A stretch of 64,000 bases of DNA from positions 1,984,001 to 2,048,000 of the forward strand of contig OZ246983.1 in the NCBI GenBank assembly GCA_965232595.1, written 5' to 3'. A program made the translations under genes and the position numbers. Source of the DNA: SZUA-309 sp965232595. Lineage in GTDB: Bacteria; Pseudomonadota; Gammaproteobacteria; Pseudomonadales; Azotimanducaceae. Positions within the stretch are counted from its first letter, which is position 1. Each line of letters starts with the position of its first letter. The notes beneath the pieces are model-generated. The model did not search any database, was not told where the DNA came from, and saw only the letters and a program-made list of their open reading frames with translations. This document shows positions 57,767-64,000 of the stretch, piece by piece.

Positions 57767-58282
57767 TCACCAGTCGGAAACCCGCGTGAAATCCGCGGTG
57801 GGTCGGTCGAGCCAGAGGGCAATGCGAACGGCGTTGCGGATCCCGGTTCTGCCCCCTCTGGCGAGGTTCTGCAGCGGGCTGGCTGAACCGGTGCCGATCG
57901 CCTCGGCCATGGCTTTCCAGCTGAGGGCGCTTTCCGCCCGCTTTTCTGCCAGAGCAACGTGCAGGGCCCTAGTATCAAAGCGGAGGATTCTGTTGGGCTC
58001 GAGGACGCGCAGTCGATAACGCTCCGCGTCTGCATCGGCACATCCCGGAACGAAGCTCTCCGGGGTCCGATCGAGCCAGAGCAGCATCTGCAGAACGCCG
58101 TCGCCCTCCACTTCATTCCGGTGCTCGACACCGCGAATCGTCGACATCGCGATCGACCGGTGGCCCGGGACCTCGGCGAAGGCGGCGTTGATCTCGGCTC
58201 GCGCCTGCGGCCAGCTGAGACCTCGTGCCTGCCGTTCTGCGTCGAGGGCAGCGTAGAGCGCCTGGGTGTCGAAGTCGGTCAT
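57767..58282 (-). CDS. Hypothetical protein with two tandem HTH-like repeats
   Basis: 171 residues in two similar halves. Half 1 (about 4-80) has DTQALYAALDAERQARGLSWPQARAEI and VLQMLLWLDRTPESF. Half 2 (about 102-170) has DTRALHVALAEKRAESALSWKAMAEAI and AVRIALWLDRPTADF. Each half looks like a compact XRE/lambda-repressor-like helical unit, so DNA binding as a pseudo-dimer is plausible but inferred. The ATG at 58282 lies 34 bp from a near-perfect LexA box, so it is probably SOS-repressed. Family not recognised. Confidence 0.72.
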   Translation of the reverse strand: MTDFDTQALYAALDAERQARGLSWPQARAEINAAFAEVPGHRSIAMSTIRGVEHRNEVEGDGVLQMLLWLDRTPESFVPGCADADAERYRLRVLEPNRILRFDTRALHVALAEKRAESALSWKAMAEAIGTGSASPLQNLARGGRTGIRNAVRIALWLDRPTADFTRVSDW

Positions 58283-58316
58283 CTGCTTAGAGTGCGCCGG
58301 CAGGCTGGATCAAAGA

Positions 58317-58334
58317 ACTGTATATATATACAGT
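58317..58334. promoter_or_regulatory. LexA (SOS) box between divergent genes
   Basis: ACTGTATATATATACAGT, an 18-bp perfect palindrome identical to the core of the E. coli LexA consensus (CTGT-N8-ACAG with alternating TA centre). It sits 34 bp from the minus-strand start and 6 bp from the plus-strand ATG. It also provides a TATATAT -10 element, so LexA would block both promoters. Confidence 0.85.
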
Positions 58335-58340
58335 ACTCGA

Positions 58341-58646
58341 ATGTCCCTGATTCTCTGCCGGAAGCTCAACCATCGCAACATCGAGCTGCATGACAGCACG
58401 CGCGGCGAGGCCGTGGGCGTGCTGCGGCGCAGCGGCGAGTACGGCTACGTGCCCTGGCTCGGCTTCATCGATCGCAGCAAAGCTGCGCGCACCGGCCGGC
58501 CGGTGAAGCTGCAGATCGCCCGGATTGGTCGGTTGGACGGGGTGCGCACCTGCTGGCGCGACCTCAAGCCCGGGGAGCACATTCAGGGCTGCCTGACCCG
58601 GGAAGGGGCCTATGCGGTGATGGATCTGGACGTGCGGGTGGTTTGA
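58341..58646 (+). CDS. Small hypothetical protein next to the LexA box
   Basis: 101 residues from the ATG at 58341. No ribosome site fits between the LexA box and this ATG; if -10 is the TATATAT in the box, the mRNA is almost leaderless. A GTG near 58412 is an alternative. The N-terminus MSLILCRKLNHRNIELHD superficially resembles CsrA (MLILTRKxxE), but the rest (GYVPWLGFIDRSKAARTGRPVKLQIARIG) does not follow CsrA length. All-beta sequence, basic, no membrane helix. Function unknown; SOS control is likely. Confidence 0.65.
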   Translation: MSLILCRKLNHRNIELHDSTRGEAVGVLRRSGEYGYVPWLGFIDRSKAARTGRPVKLQIARIGRLDGVRTCWRDLKPGEHIQGCLTREGAYAVMDLDVRVV

Positions 58647-58685
58647 GCAGACAGTTAGGGGCGAGGGGAAAGAGGAGGTTAAGCC

Positions 58686-60386
58686 ATGAGTGGCCACCAG
58701 GGATTTGTTCTGGGCGTTGGCTTCAGCCCGGATGATGCGCGCCTCTACTCAGGTTCCATCGAAGGAGACGTGCACGTCTGGGATCCGGCGCGAAAGGTGC
58801 GCCTCGAGGTCTGGCAGGGCTGCCATCGCGGCCCCATTCTGAGCCTGGCGGTCGCCCCGAATGGCCAGGTGCTGACCGCGGGGCTCGATGGCAGCGTCGG
58901 CCTCTGGTCGCGGGATGGCGAGCTGGTGCACCAGCTAACTGGCCATGATGGCGGTGTGCATGGGATAGCCATCAGCGATCAGCTCATCGCCTCGGCATCT
59001 GCAGACCGGCGGATCCGGCTCTGGCATCGCCGCACCGGCGAGCTGGCGCGCACGCTCGAAGGTCATGACGAAACCGTCACCTGCCTCGCCTTTCTGGATT
59101 CACAGAGGCTGCTGTCCGGCAGCCGGGATCGCACCGTGCGCCTCTGGGATGTCGGCGGCACCGCTCCGCCGAAGGTGTTTGCCGGCCACAATTGGTGGGT
59201 GACCAAGGTGGCTGCGGTTGCTGGCGGCAGGTTCGTCTCCACCAGCGAAGACTGCACGCTGCGGGTCTGGGATCCCGAGCAGAGTGAGGCGCTGTGGACG
59301 TTTGGAGACTCCCCGGGACCCATCTGGGGTTTGGCTGTCGACCCAAAAGGCGAGACAGCGATCGTCGACTACGGCGGCGATACCTACGCCGTCGATCTCA
59401 ACAGCCGCAGCTCGTCTGGGCTGCCGAACTCAGCGCCGGTGTCTTCGCGGGCGATGAGCTTCAGTTCGGATGGCAGCCTGTTGGCGATGGGCCATGATCA
59501 TGGCGACGTTAACCTGCTGGATCTTTCCGGCGCAGATCGATCCGGCAAGCTGGCGGGCAATGGCTACCCGGTGCTCTCCGGGGTAGCTCGCGCTGATCTG
59601 CTGGCTACCGGCAAGGTAAGCGGCGCGGTGAAGAGCATCTCGGCCAGTGGCGGCGTGACCGAACACGGCGGGCACGACTTCTTCACCTACTGCTGCCGTG
59701 GCTTGAGCGACGACCTGTTCGCCAGCGGTGGCTTCGATCAGAAAGTGCGGCTGTGGCAGCCCGGAACGGAGGAAAACGTCGCCAGCGTCGAGCACGGCGG
59801 CCTCATCTTCGGTCTGGATTGGGACCGGGAAAGCGGCCGGCTGATGGCATCTGGGTGGGATCGGATCTCGGTGTTTGCGCTGCCTGATCTGACCCCGCTC
59901 TGGCGGCTGGAAGCAGGCGGCATCGGCAACCACCTGGTCAGCGCATTTGCCACGGAAGGTCGAATAGCTGGTGTAGGCGAGGCGCCGCTCCTGAAGGTCT
60001 GGGCTGATGGCAGAGAAGTTGCCAGTCATCGCCTGCCGGATGCGCACAACTGCGTAATCGAGTCGGTGCCGGGGGAGAGCCTGGTGGCGGTGGGCAGCGC
60101 CTATGGCCGGGTCAGCCTGGTTGATGTGGGCAGCGGCGATAGCCAGCCGCTGCACGGTGAGCATGAGGACTGGATCCGGGTGCTGCGCGTCTCCGGCGAC
60201 GGGCGCCGTGTGTTCAGCGCCAGCCAGAACGGCAGCGCCAGGGTCTATGATCGCCGGCTCGGGCAGGTGACGGATCGGTTCGATTGCCGGCCGATTGCGA
60301 TCGGTGACTTCGATTCGGACGACCGGCTGCACTGGCTCGATTGCCTCGGCGTCGCGCACGCGGAACCGACGGCGCCGCCCGGCTAG
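58686..60386 (+). CDS. WD40-repeat beta-propeller protein
   Basis: 566 residues with a strong AGAGGAGG site. At least ten WD-type blades; clear ones end VHVWD, VGLWS, IRLWH, VRLWD, LRVWD and VRLWQ, each preceded by GH and D/S-rich loops (SGSRDRT, SASADRR). The number of blades suggests two fused seven-blade propellers. No signal peptide, kinase or protease domain, so probably a cytoplasmic scaffold; the partner is unknown. It may be read with the small gene upstream (39-bp gap) and the ABC-F gene downstream. Confidence 0.88.
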   Translation: MSGHQGFVLGVGFSPDDARLYSGSIEGDVHVWDPARKVRLEVWQGCHRGPILSLAVAPNGQVLTAGLDGSVGLWSRDGELVHQLTGHDGGVHGIAISDQLIASASADRRIRLWHRRTGELARTLEGHDETVTCLAFLDSQRLLSGSRDRTVRLWDVGGTAPPKVFAGHNWWVTKVAAVAGGRFVSTSEDCTLRVWDPEQSEALWTFGDSPGPIWGLAVDPKGETAIVDYGGDTYAVDLNSRSSSGLPNSAPVSSRAMSFSSDGSLLAMGHDHGDVNLLDLSGADRSGKLAGNGYPVLSGVARADLLATGKVSGAVKSISASGGVTEHGGHDFFTYCCRGLSDDLFASGGFDQKVRLWQPGTEENVASVEHGGLIFGLDWDRESGRLMASGWDRISVFALPDLTPLWRLEAGGIGNHLVSAFATEGRIAGVGEAPLLKVWADGREVASHRLPDAHNCVIESVPGESLVAVGSAYGRVSLVDVGSGDSQPLHGEHEDWIRVLRVSGDGRRVFSASQNGSARVYDRRLGQVTDRFDCRPIAIGDFDSDDRLHWLDCLGVAHAEPTAPPG

Positions 60387-60441
60387 CCCGCCCGCGGCGC
60401 TGGCTCGCAATCGCTTCGCGTTCGCCCTACATTGGCGCGTC

Positions 60442-62229
60442 ATGTCCGTGCTGCTCAGTTGTCGCAACCTTTCGCACACGGCCGGGACCAAGTCGCTGTT
60501 CCGGGACCTCTCCCTGTCCGTTTCCCGCGGCGACAAGATCGGGCTCAACGGCCACAACGGTTGCGGCAAGTCGACCCTGCTGAAGATTCTCGCCGGCGAC
60601 GCGCACCCGGACGGCATCCCAGCGGACGATGGAGAGATCAGCCGCCGCCAGGGCTTGCGGCTCGCCATGGTGGAACAGTTCCTGCCGGCAGCCGAGCAGA
60701 CGTTGTCGCTGCATGACTCGGTGCTTGCGCGGGTTCCGGAAACGGAGCGCGATACCGAGGGCTACCGAGCAGCACTGACCCTGTCCAGCCTCGGTTTCTC
60801 GGAAGACCAGCACACGCTGAAAGTCGGCGATCTGTCGGGCGGTCAGCTGAACCGGTTGATGCTGGCCCGGGTGCTGGTCAGCGAGCCTGATCTGGTGCTG
60901 CTCGATGAGCCGAGCAACCACATGGATCTGGCCACGCTGGCGATGCTCGAACGATACCTCGTGGAGGAGATCCCCTGCGCCTTCATCCTGGTATCGCACG
61001 ACCGGGCACTACTGGACGGCGTGACCAACAGGACCATCATTCTCCGGGACGAGCGGGCCTATGCCTTCGATCTTCCCTACTCAGCCGCCCGCTCGGCGCT
61101 GACCGAGATGGACATAGCGGCGGCCGCCGCCCGCGCGGACGAAGAGAAGAAAATCGAGAAGCTCCGAGCCAGCGCCAAACGGCTGGCCATCTGGGGCAAG
61201 GTCTACGACAACGAGAAGCTGGCGCGCAAAGCCAAGTCCATGGAGAAGCGGGTGGCCCGGCTCGAGCAGGAAAGGACGTTTGTCAGCCGCGGCTCCGGCC
61301 TGTCGCTGAGTCTGGACAGCCGGGAAACCCGCTCGAACCGGGTAGTTAAAGTCGCTGACACTGCAGTTACGCCGCCAGGGGTGCCGGAGGTGGATCTGTT
61401 CCACATCGAGGAGCTGATCATCCGGCCTGGAGACCGGCTGGCTCTGCTTGGCTTCAACGGCTGCGGCAAGACCTCGCTGTTGACCATGATCGTGAACGCC
61501 TACCGGCAGGAGCGGGAGCAGGAAGCGCCGACCGCGGCCTTCGCCTTCTCGCCGCAGACAGAGCTGGGATACTACGATCAGGAGCTGAACGAGGTGGCGG
61601 GCGAAGGTGGGCAGACCATGCTCGAGTTTCTCCGTGCCCATACGCACGTCCAGGAAACGACGTTGCGTAACGGGCTGATCAACGCGGGCTTCGCCTATCA
61701 GGATCACGAGCGGCGCGTCAGCGTGCTGAGCGGCGGTGAGCGGGCGCGACTGATGTTCCTGACCCTGCGCCTGAACCGGCCGAACTTCCTGATCATGGAC
61801 GAGCCGACCAACCACATCGACATCGACGGCCGGGAAGAGCTGGAAGCGCAGCTTGGTGAATCCGGCGCCACCCTGCTGATGACATCGCACGACCGGCGGT
61901 TCATCGACAACGTGGCGAACCGGTTCGTGCTGGTGAGCGACAGGCGCCTGATCGAGATTCAGGATCCGGATGAGTTCTATCAGTTGGCGGCGTCAGGTCG
62001 GGATCTGCCGCACGCGCGACGGGCCGATCCTGATGATCCGGACGAAAACAGCTCGATCCCTAAGGTGAATCGAGGTACTGGGGACGACGAAGCGCTGCTG
62101 GAGCGGATCGTCGAGCTGGAGGCCCTGCTCGAGGCGGACAGGGCGCGAAAACCGAAGTTCCAGAAGCCCAAATTGCAGGCGGCCTGGACAGAGGAACTCG
62201 CCGAGCTCAACCTGCGGATGGGTGACTAG
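60442..62229 (+). CDS. ABC-F family ATPase (translation factor-like)
   Basis: 595 residues from the ATG at 60442; a longer frame from 60295 lies in the WD40 gene. Two ABC domains without membrane helices. Walker A GHNGCGKST at 37-45 with signature LSGGQ (about 131), and Walker A GFNGCGKTS (about 337) with signature LSGGE (about 429). Walker B segments are LVLLDEPSNHMD and FLIMDEPTNHID. The P-site linker is about 230-290 (KKIEKLRASAKRLAIWGKVYDNEKLARKAKSMEKRVARLEQE). ABC-F proteins act on ribosomes to relieve stalling or give antibiotic protection; this subgroup is not resolved. Confidence 0.93.
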   Translation: MSVLLSCRNLSHTAGTKSLFRDLSLSVSRGDKIGLNGHNGCGKSTLLKILAGDAHPDGIPADDGEISRRQGLRLAMVEQFLPAAEQTLSLHDSVLARVPETERDTEGYRAALTLSSLGFSEDQHTLKVGDLSGGQLNRLMLARVLVSEPDLVLLDEPSNHMDLATLAMLERYLVEEIPCAFILVSHDRALLDGVTNRTIILRDERAYAFDLPYSAARSALTEMDIAAAAARADEEKKIEKLRASAKRLAIWGKVYDNEKLARKAKSMEKRVARLEQERTFVSRGSGLSLSLDSRETRSNRVVKVADTAVTPPGVPEVDLFHIEELIIRPGDRLALLGFNGCGKTSLLTMIVNAYRQEREQEAPTAAFAFSPQTELGYYDQELNEVAGEGGQTMLEFLRAHTHVQETTLRNGLINAGFAYQDHERRVSVLSGGERARLMFLTLRLNRPNFLIMDEPTNHIDIDGREELEAQLGESGATLLMTSHDRRFIDNVANRFVLVSDRRLIEIQDPDEFYQLAASGRDLPHARRADPDDPDENSSIPKVNRGTGDDEALLERIVELEALLEADRARKPKFQKPKLQAAWTEELAELNLRMGD

Positions 62230-62273
62230 GCAGGCTGAGACAGGCGGAGAAATGAGAATGCACGACGGCCTTG

Positions 62274-62915
62274 TTACTCCTCGCTGGGAGTGATTCCACC
62301 CACCAGTGGAAAGGCTGACAAAGCCTCAGCAGTCACGTTGTCGAGAAATGCCTGCTGATCCTCGCGATCCTGGTCGGTAATCTTGGTGACTGCGACGCCG
62401 TGGAAAGCAGGCGTTCTGGAGCTGACGTCCCACAGGTCCACTGCGAGCTGCCCTTCAGTGTACTGCCTGACGCGGGTCTCGGTGCCCATGCTCATACCGC
62501 CATAACCACCGTAGTAGTCGTAGCGATTCGCCCAGCCGGCATGGTAGGAGACGGGATAGCTGTCGACTTTGATCTGTTCTCGAGAGCCGACCGTAAAGCT
62601 CACGGCGAAGTCCGCGGAGTTCAGGCTTCTCACCTCTTCGTAACCTTTGGCGTTTAACGCTATCCGGACCGATTCCATGAGCCTGCCCTCGAGCATCGGG
62701 CTCACGGGCCCTTCCGCGTTCTGACTGACAGCCATTGGGTGCTCGTCTATGAACGCATACGTCTGGTAGGAAGCGATGTCGGCCGTTGTGCTGATGTCAT
62801 GGCTGGTCTTGACGTTGCTGCCCGAGCAACCTGCGACCGAGAAACAGAGAAGGAGCGTTGTCAGCAGCCCTATAGGCACTGTGGAGAAGGAGCGAGTGGA
62901 GATGTTTGAGGTCAT
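62274..62915 (-). CDS. DUF4136 lipoprotein
   Basis: 213 residues. Lipoprotein signal with lipobox FSVAGC (Cys30). DUF4136 covers about 35-200: DIASYQTYAFIDEHP, MLEGRLMESVRIALNAKGYEEVRSLNSADFAVSFTVGSRE, a Tyr/Gly-rich loop YDYYGGYGG, and GQLAVDLWDVSSRTPAFHGVA. Probably outer-membrane anchored and of unknown function. 33 bp from the downstream hydrolase gene on the same strand. Confidence 0.9.
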   Translation of the reverse strand: MTSNISTRSFSTVPIGLLTTLLLCFSVAGCSGSNVKTSHDISTTADIASYQTYAFIDEHPMAVSQNAEGPVSPMLEGRLMESVRIALNAKGYEEVRSLNSADFAVSFTVGSREQIKVDSYPVSYHAGWANRYDYYGGYGGMSMGTETRVRQYTEGQLAVDLWDVSSRTPAFHGVAVTKITDQDREDQQAFLDNVTAEALSAFPLVGGITPSEE

Positions 62916-62948
62916 AGCGTTGTCTCGATGTCTATTGGAAGTTCGAAA

Positions 62949-64000
62949 TCAGGATTCGGGAAGGAGCTGCTGTTTCAGCACCTCCAGATAGTTCTCCGGG
63001 AAGTAGTAGGCGGTAAACCCCTTGTCTTCATAGCTGAGCAGCCCTCTCTCTGCCGGTCCCAACTCTGTGAGCAAGGCGACCATCACGTCGGTACTCACCC
63101 AGGGATTCTCGTACCAGGCGCCGTGCGTCATTTTGAAGCCGGCGATGTCGCTCTGGCTCAAGTCGATGAGCGTGACCTTGTCCGAGTTGAGCAATCGGCG
63201 GAGCTCATCGATATCAATACCGCGCGCTGCCAGCTTCTCCGAGCTCCCTTCCTTGTCTGCGCCGAGCCGGATCTCGCTGTCGGTGAACTTGGAGAGTGCC
63301 AACACCGGATCGTTCGATGCGGTGGTAACAGTCAGACGTTCGAGCAGATCGAAGTAGCCGGGCAGGTCTCGGACAAAGTCTTCGAGCGGCTGATCGGATG
63401 CGGCGAGGTAGATGTGGCCCAGGCGAAGATCGGACAGGCCACTTTCGCCCAGCAGGGCGAGCGCCCGCCCGGCGGCCCGGCCGCCGGCGCTGTAGGCGAT
63501 GATGTTGAAGCGCTCGACATCCGTGTGCGCCGCGAGTAACACGATCAGACAGGCAATGTCTTTTCCGGCGGCATCGGCCTCGGCTTTGTCCCTGTTGTAG
63601 CCGAAGATGCTGCCGGGAGAAGGCCAGGCAAAAGTCAGGACCGGCGCATTGTCTCCGGTGAAGTACTGATACTGGCCGCCCCGGGAGACCGAGTTGTAGA
63701 AGGTGTTGTTGGCGCCATGCACGTAGAGGGTGAGATTCTTGTCCGCGAACTCGCCCCACCAGCCGTTGGCGGCGTCGAGGAACGGTTCTACGCCGTCCGA
63801 GCTCGCGCAGTCAGCCAGCGAGTCACCGGTTCGGGACCGGCTGGCTAATGGCTCTACCGCGTTGAGATGCCAGCGAAAGTCGGTTTCACGATCAGAAGCC
63901 GTCGATTGCTGATACAAGAGCTCCACGTCCTCAGCCTCTGCCAGCTTGAGCTCGACCCCACCGAAGTGCATCAGTGCATCCGCTCGGCCCTGGTAGTGCT
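62949..64000 (-). CDS. Alpha/beta hydrolase, DUF900-like (partial, N-terminus off window)
   Basis: The frame stays open past the ATG at 63971 to the window edge (HYQGRADALMHFGG), so the true start is probably outside. About 350 residues are visible. DUF900 hallmarks: LTLYVHGANNTFYNSVSRGG (oxyanion region), VLTFAWPSPGSIFGYNRDK and the nucleophile elbow IIAYSAGGRAAGRAL. Likely an exported or envelope serine hydrolase of unknown substrate; in the same direction as the DUF4136 lipoprotein gene. Confidence 0.85.
   Translation of the reverse strand, partial: HYQGRADALMHFGGVELKLAEAEDVELLYQQSTASDRETDFRWHLNAVEPLASRSRTGDSLADCASSDGVEPFLDAANGWWGEFADKNLTLYVHGANNTFYNSVSRGGQYQYFTGDNAPVLTFAWPSPGSIFGYNRDKAEADAAGKDIACLIVLLAAHTDVERFNIIAYSAGGRAAGRALALLGESGLSDLRLGHIYLAASDQPLEDFVRDLPGYFDLLERLTVTTASNDPVLALSKFTDSEIRLGADKEGSSEKLAARGIDIDELRRLLNSDKVTLIDLSQSDIAGFKMTHGAWYENPWVSTDVMVALLTELGPAERGLLSYEDKGFTAYYFPENYLEVLKQQLLPES

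Noticed and set aside
58317..58334. The TA repeat as simple low-complexity DNA
   Set aside because: The flanking CTGT and ACAG make it an exact LexA-type palindrome, and it lies between two divergent starts.

Overview
The window is GC-rich, densely coded DNA with ordinary chromosomal gene organisation (short gaps, many 4-bp start/stop overlaps). It suggests a free-living, probably marine or soil gammaproteobacterium. The evidence is a NhaR-type LysR regulator, SlyD, purE-purK, a Bax-inhibitor-1 protein, an Mrp-type cation/proton antiporter, many oxygenases typical of lipid- or xenobiotic-degrading Gammaproteobacteria, an E. coli-type LexA box and a consensus CRP site. Species cannot be named from sequence alone. 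I see no prophage, insertion sequence, CRISPR array or rRNA. One tRNA-Arg(CCG) is present.

Layout. 1-5.9 kb: partial outer-membrane barrel, a Tat-exported amidohydrolase, an HSL-type esterase, SlyD, an RRM protein with a small SutA-like partner, and a CaCA antiporter. 5.9-15.9 kb: methyltransferase, a P450 operon with an unassigned possible oxygenase and a SnoaL-like protein, a large thioredoxin-like/cytochrome/copper-monooxygenase-like/EF-hand protein, and next to it a redox selenoprotein whose frame contains an in-frame UGA (WAPY-U-GC) followed by a bSECIS-like hairpin. 15.9-24.4 kb: SulP transporter, a Rap1a/Tai-like protein, purE-purK, BI-1, NhaR, a possible HPF-like protein, a DUF533/TerB protein and an MFS transporter. 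24.4-31.8 kb: a nine-gene Mrp-like antiporter operon with three MrpD/NuoLMN-type subunits and no MrpA N-terminal half. 32-35 kb: a 35-residue membrane microprotein, a coupled small ORF/SnoaL pair and a Baeyer-Villiger-type monooxygenase.

35-42.5 kb is the most unusual region. A membrane-anchored winged-helix/TolB/TPR regulator is divergent from a five-gene operon. The operon encodes three Sec-exported precursors, a periplasmic C39-like peptidase (FapD-like) and a coiled-coil plus beta-barrel outer-membrane protein (FapF-like). Each precursor has a double-glycine-type leader motif directly after its signal peptide, and together they carry five copies of one Asn/Gln-rich module. The arrangement resembles the Fap functional-amyloid export system but carries different substrates, so it is the best candidate here for an undescribed surface-fibre or surface-polymer system.

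42.5-48.7 kb: a LysR gene divergent from a six-gene oxidative operon (Gfo/Idh/MocA, luciferase-like monooxygenase, VOC, PhyH dioxygenase, epimerase/reductase, membrane protein) with a candidate operator between them. 48.7-58 kb: tRNA-Arg, CocE-like hydrolase, a cysteine-rich secreted protein behind a consensus CRP site, TauD and PhyH dioxygenases, a serine hydrolase, a GST, an HTH-DUF4177 regulator and a sulfatase. 57.7-58.7 kb: two uncharacterised genes diverging from a near-perfect LexA box. 58.7-64 kb: a WD40 protein, an ABC-F ATPase, a DUF4136 lipoprotein and a partial alpha/beta hydrolase.
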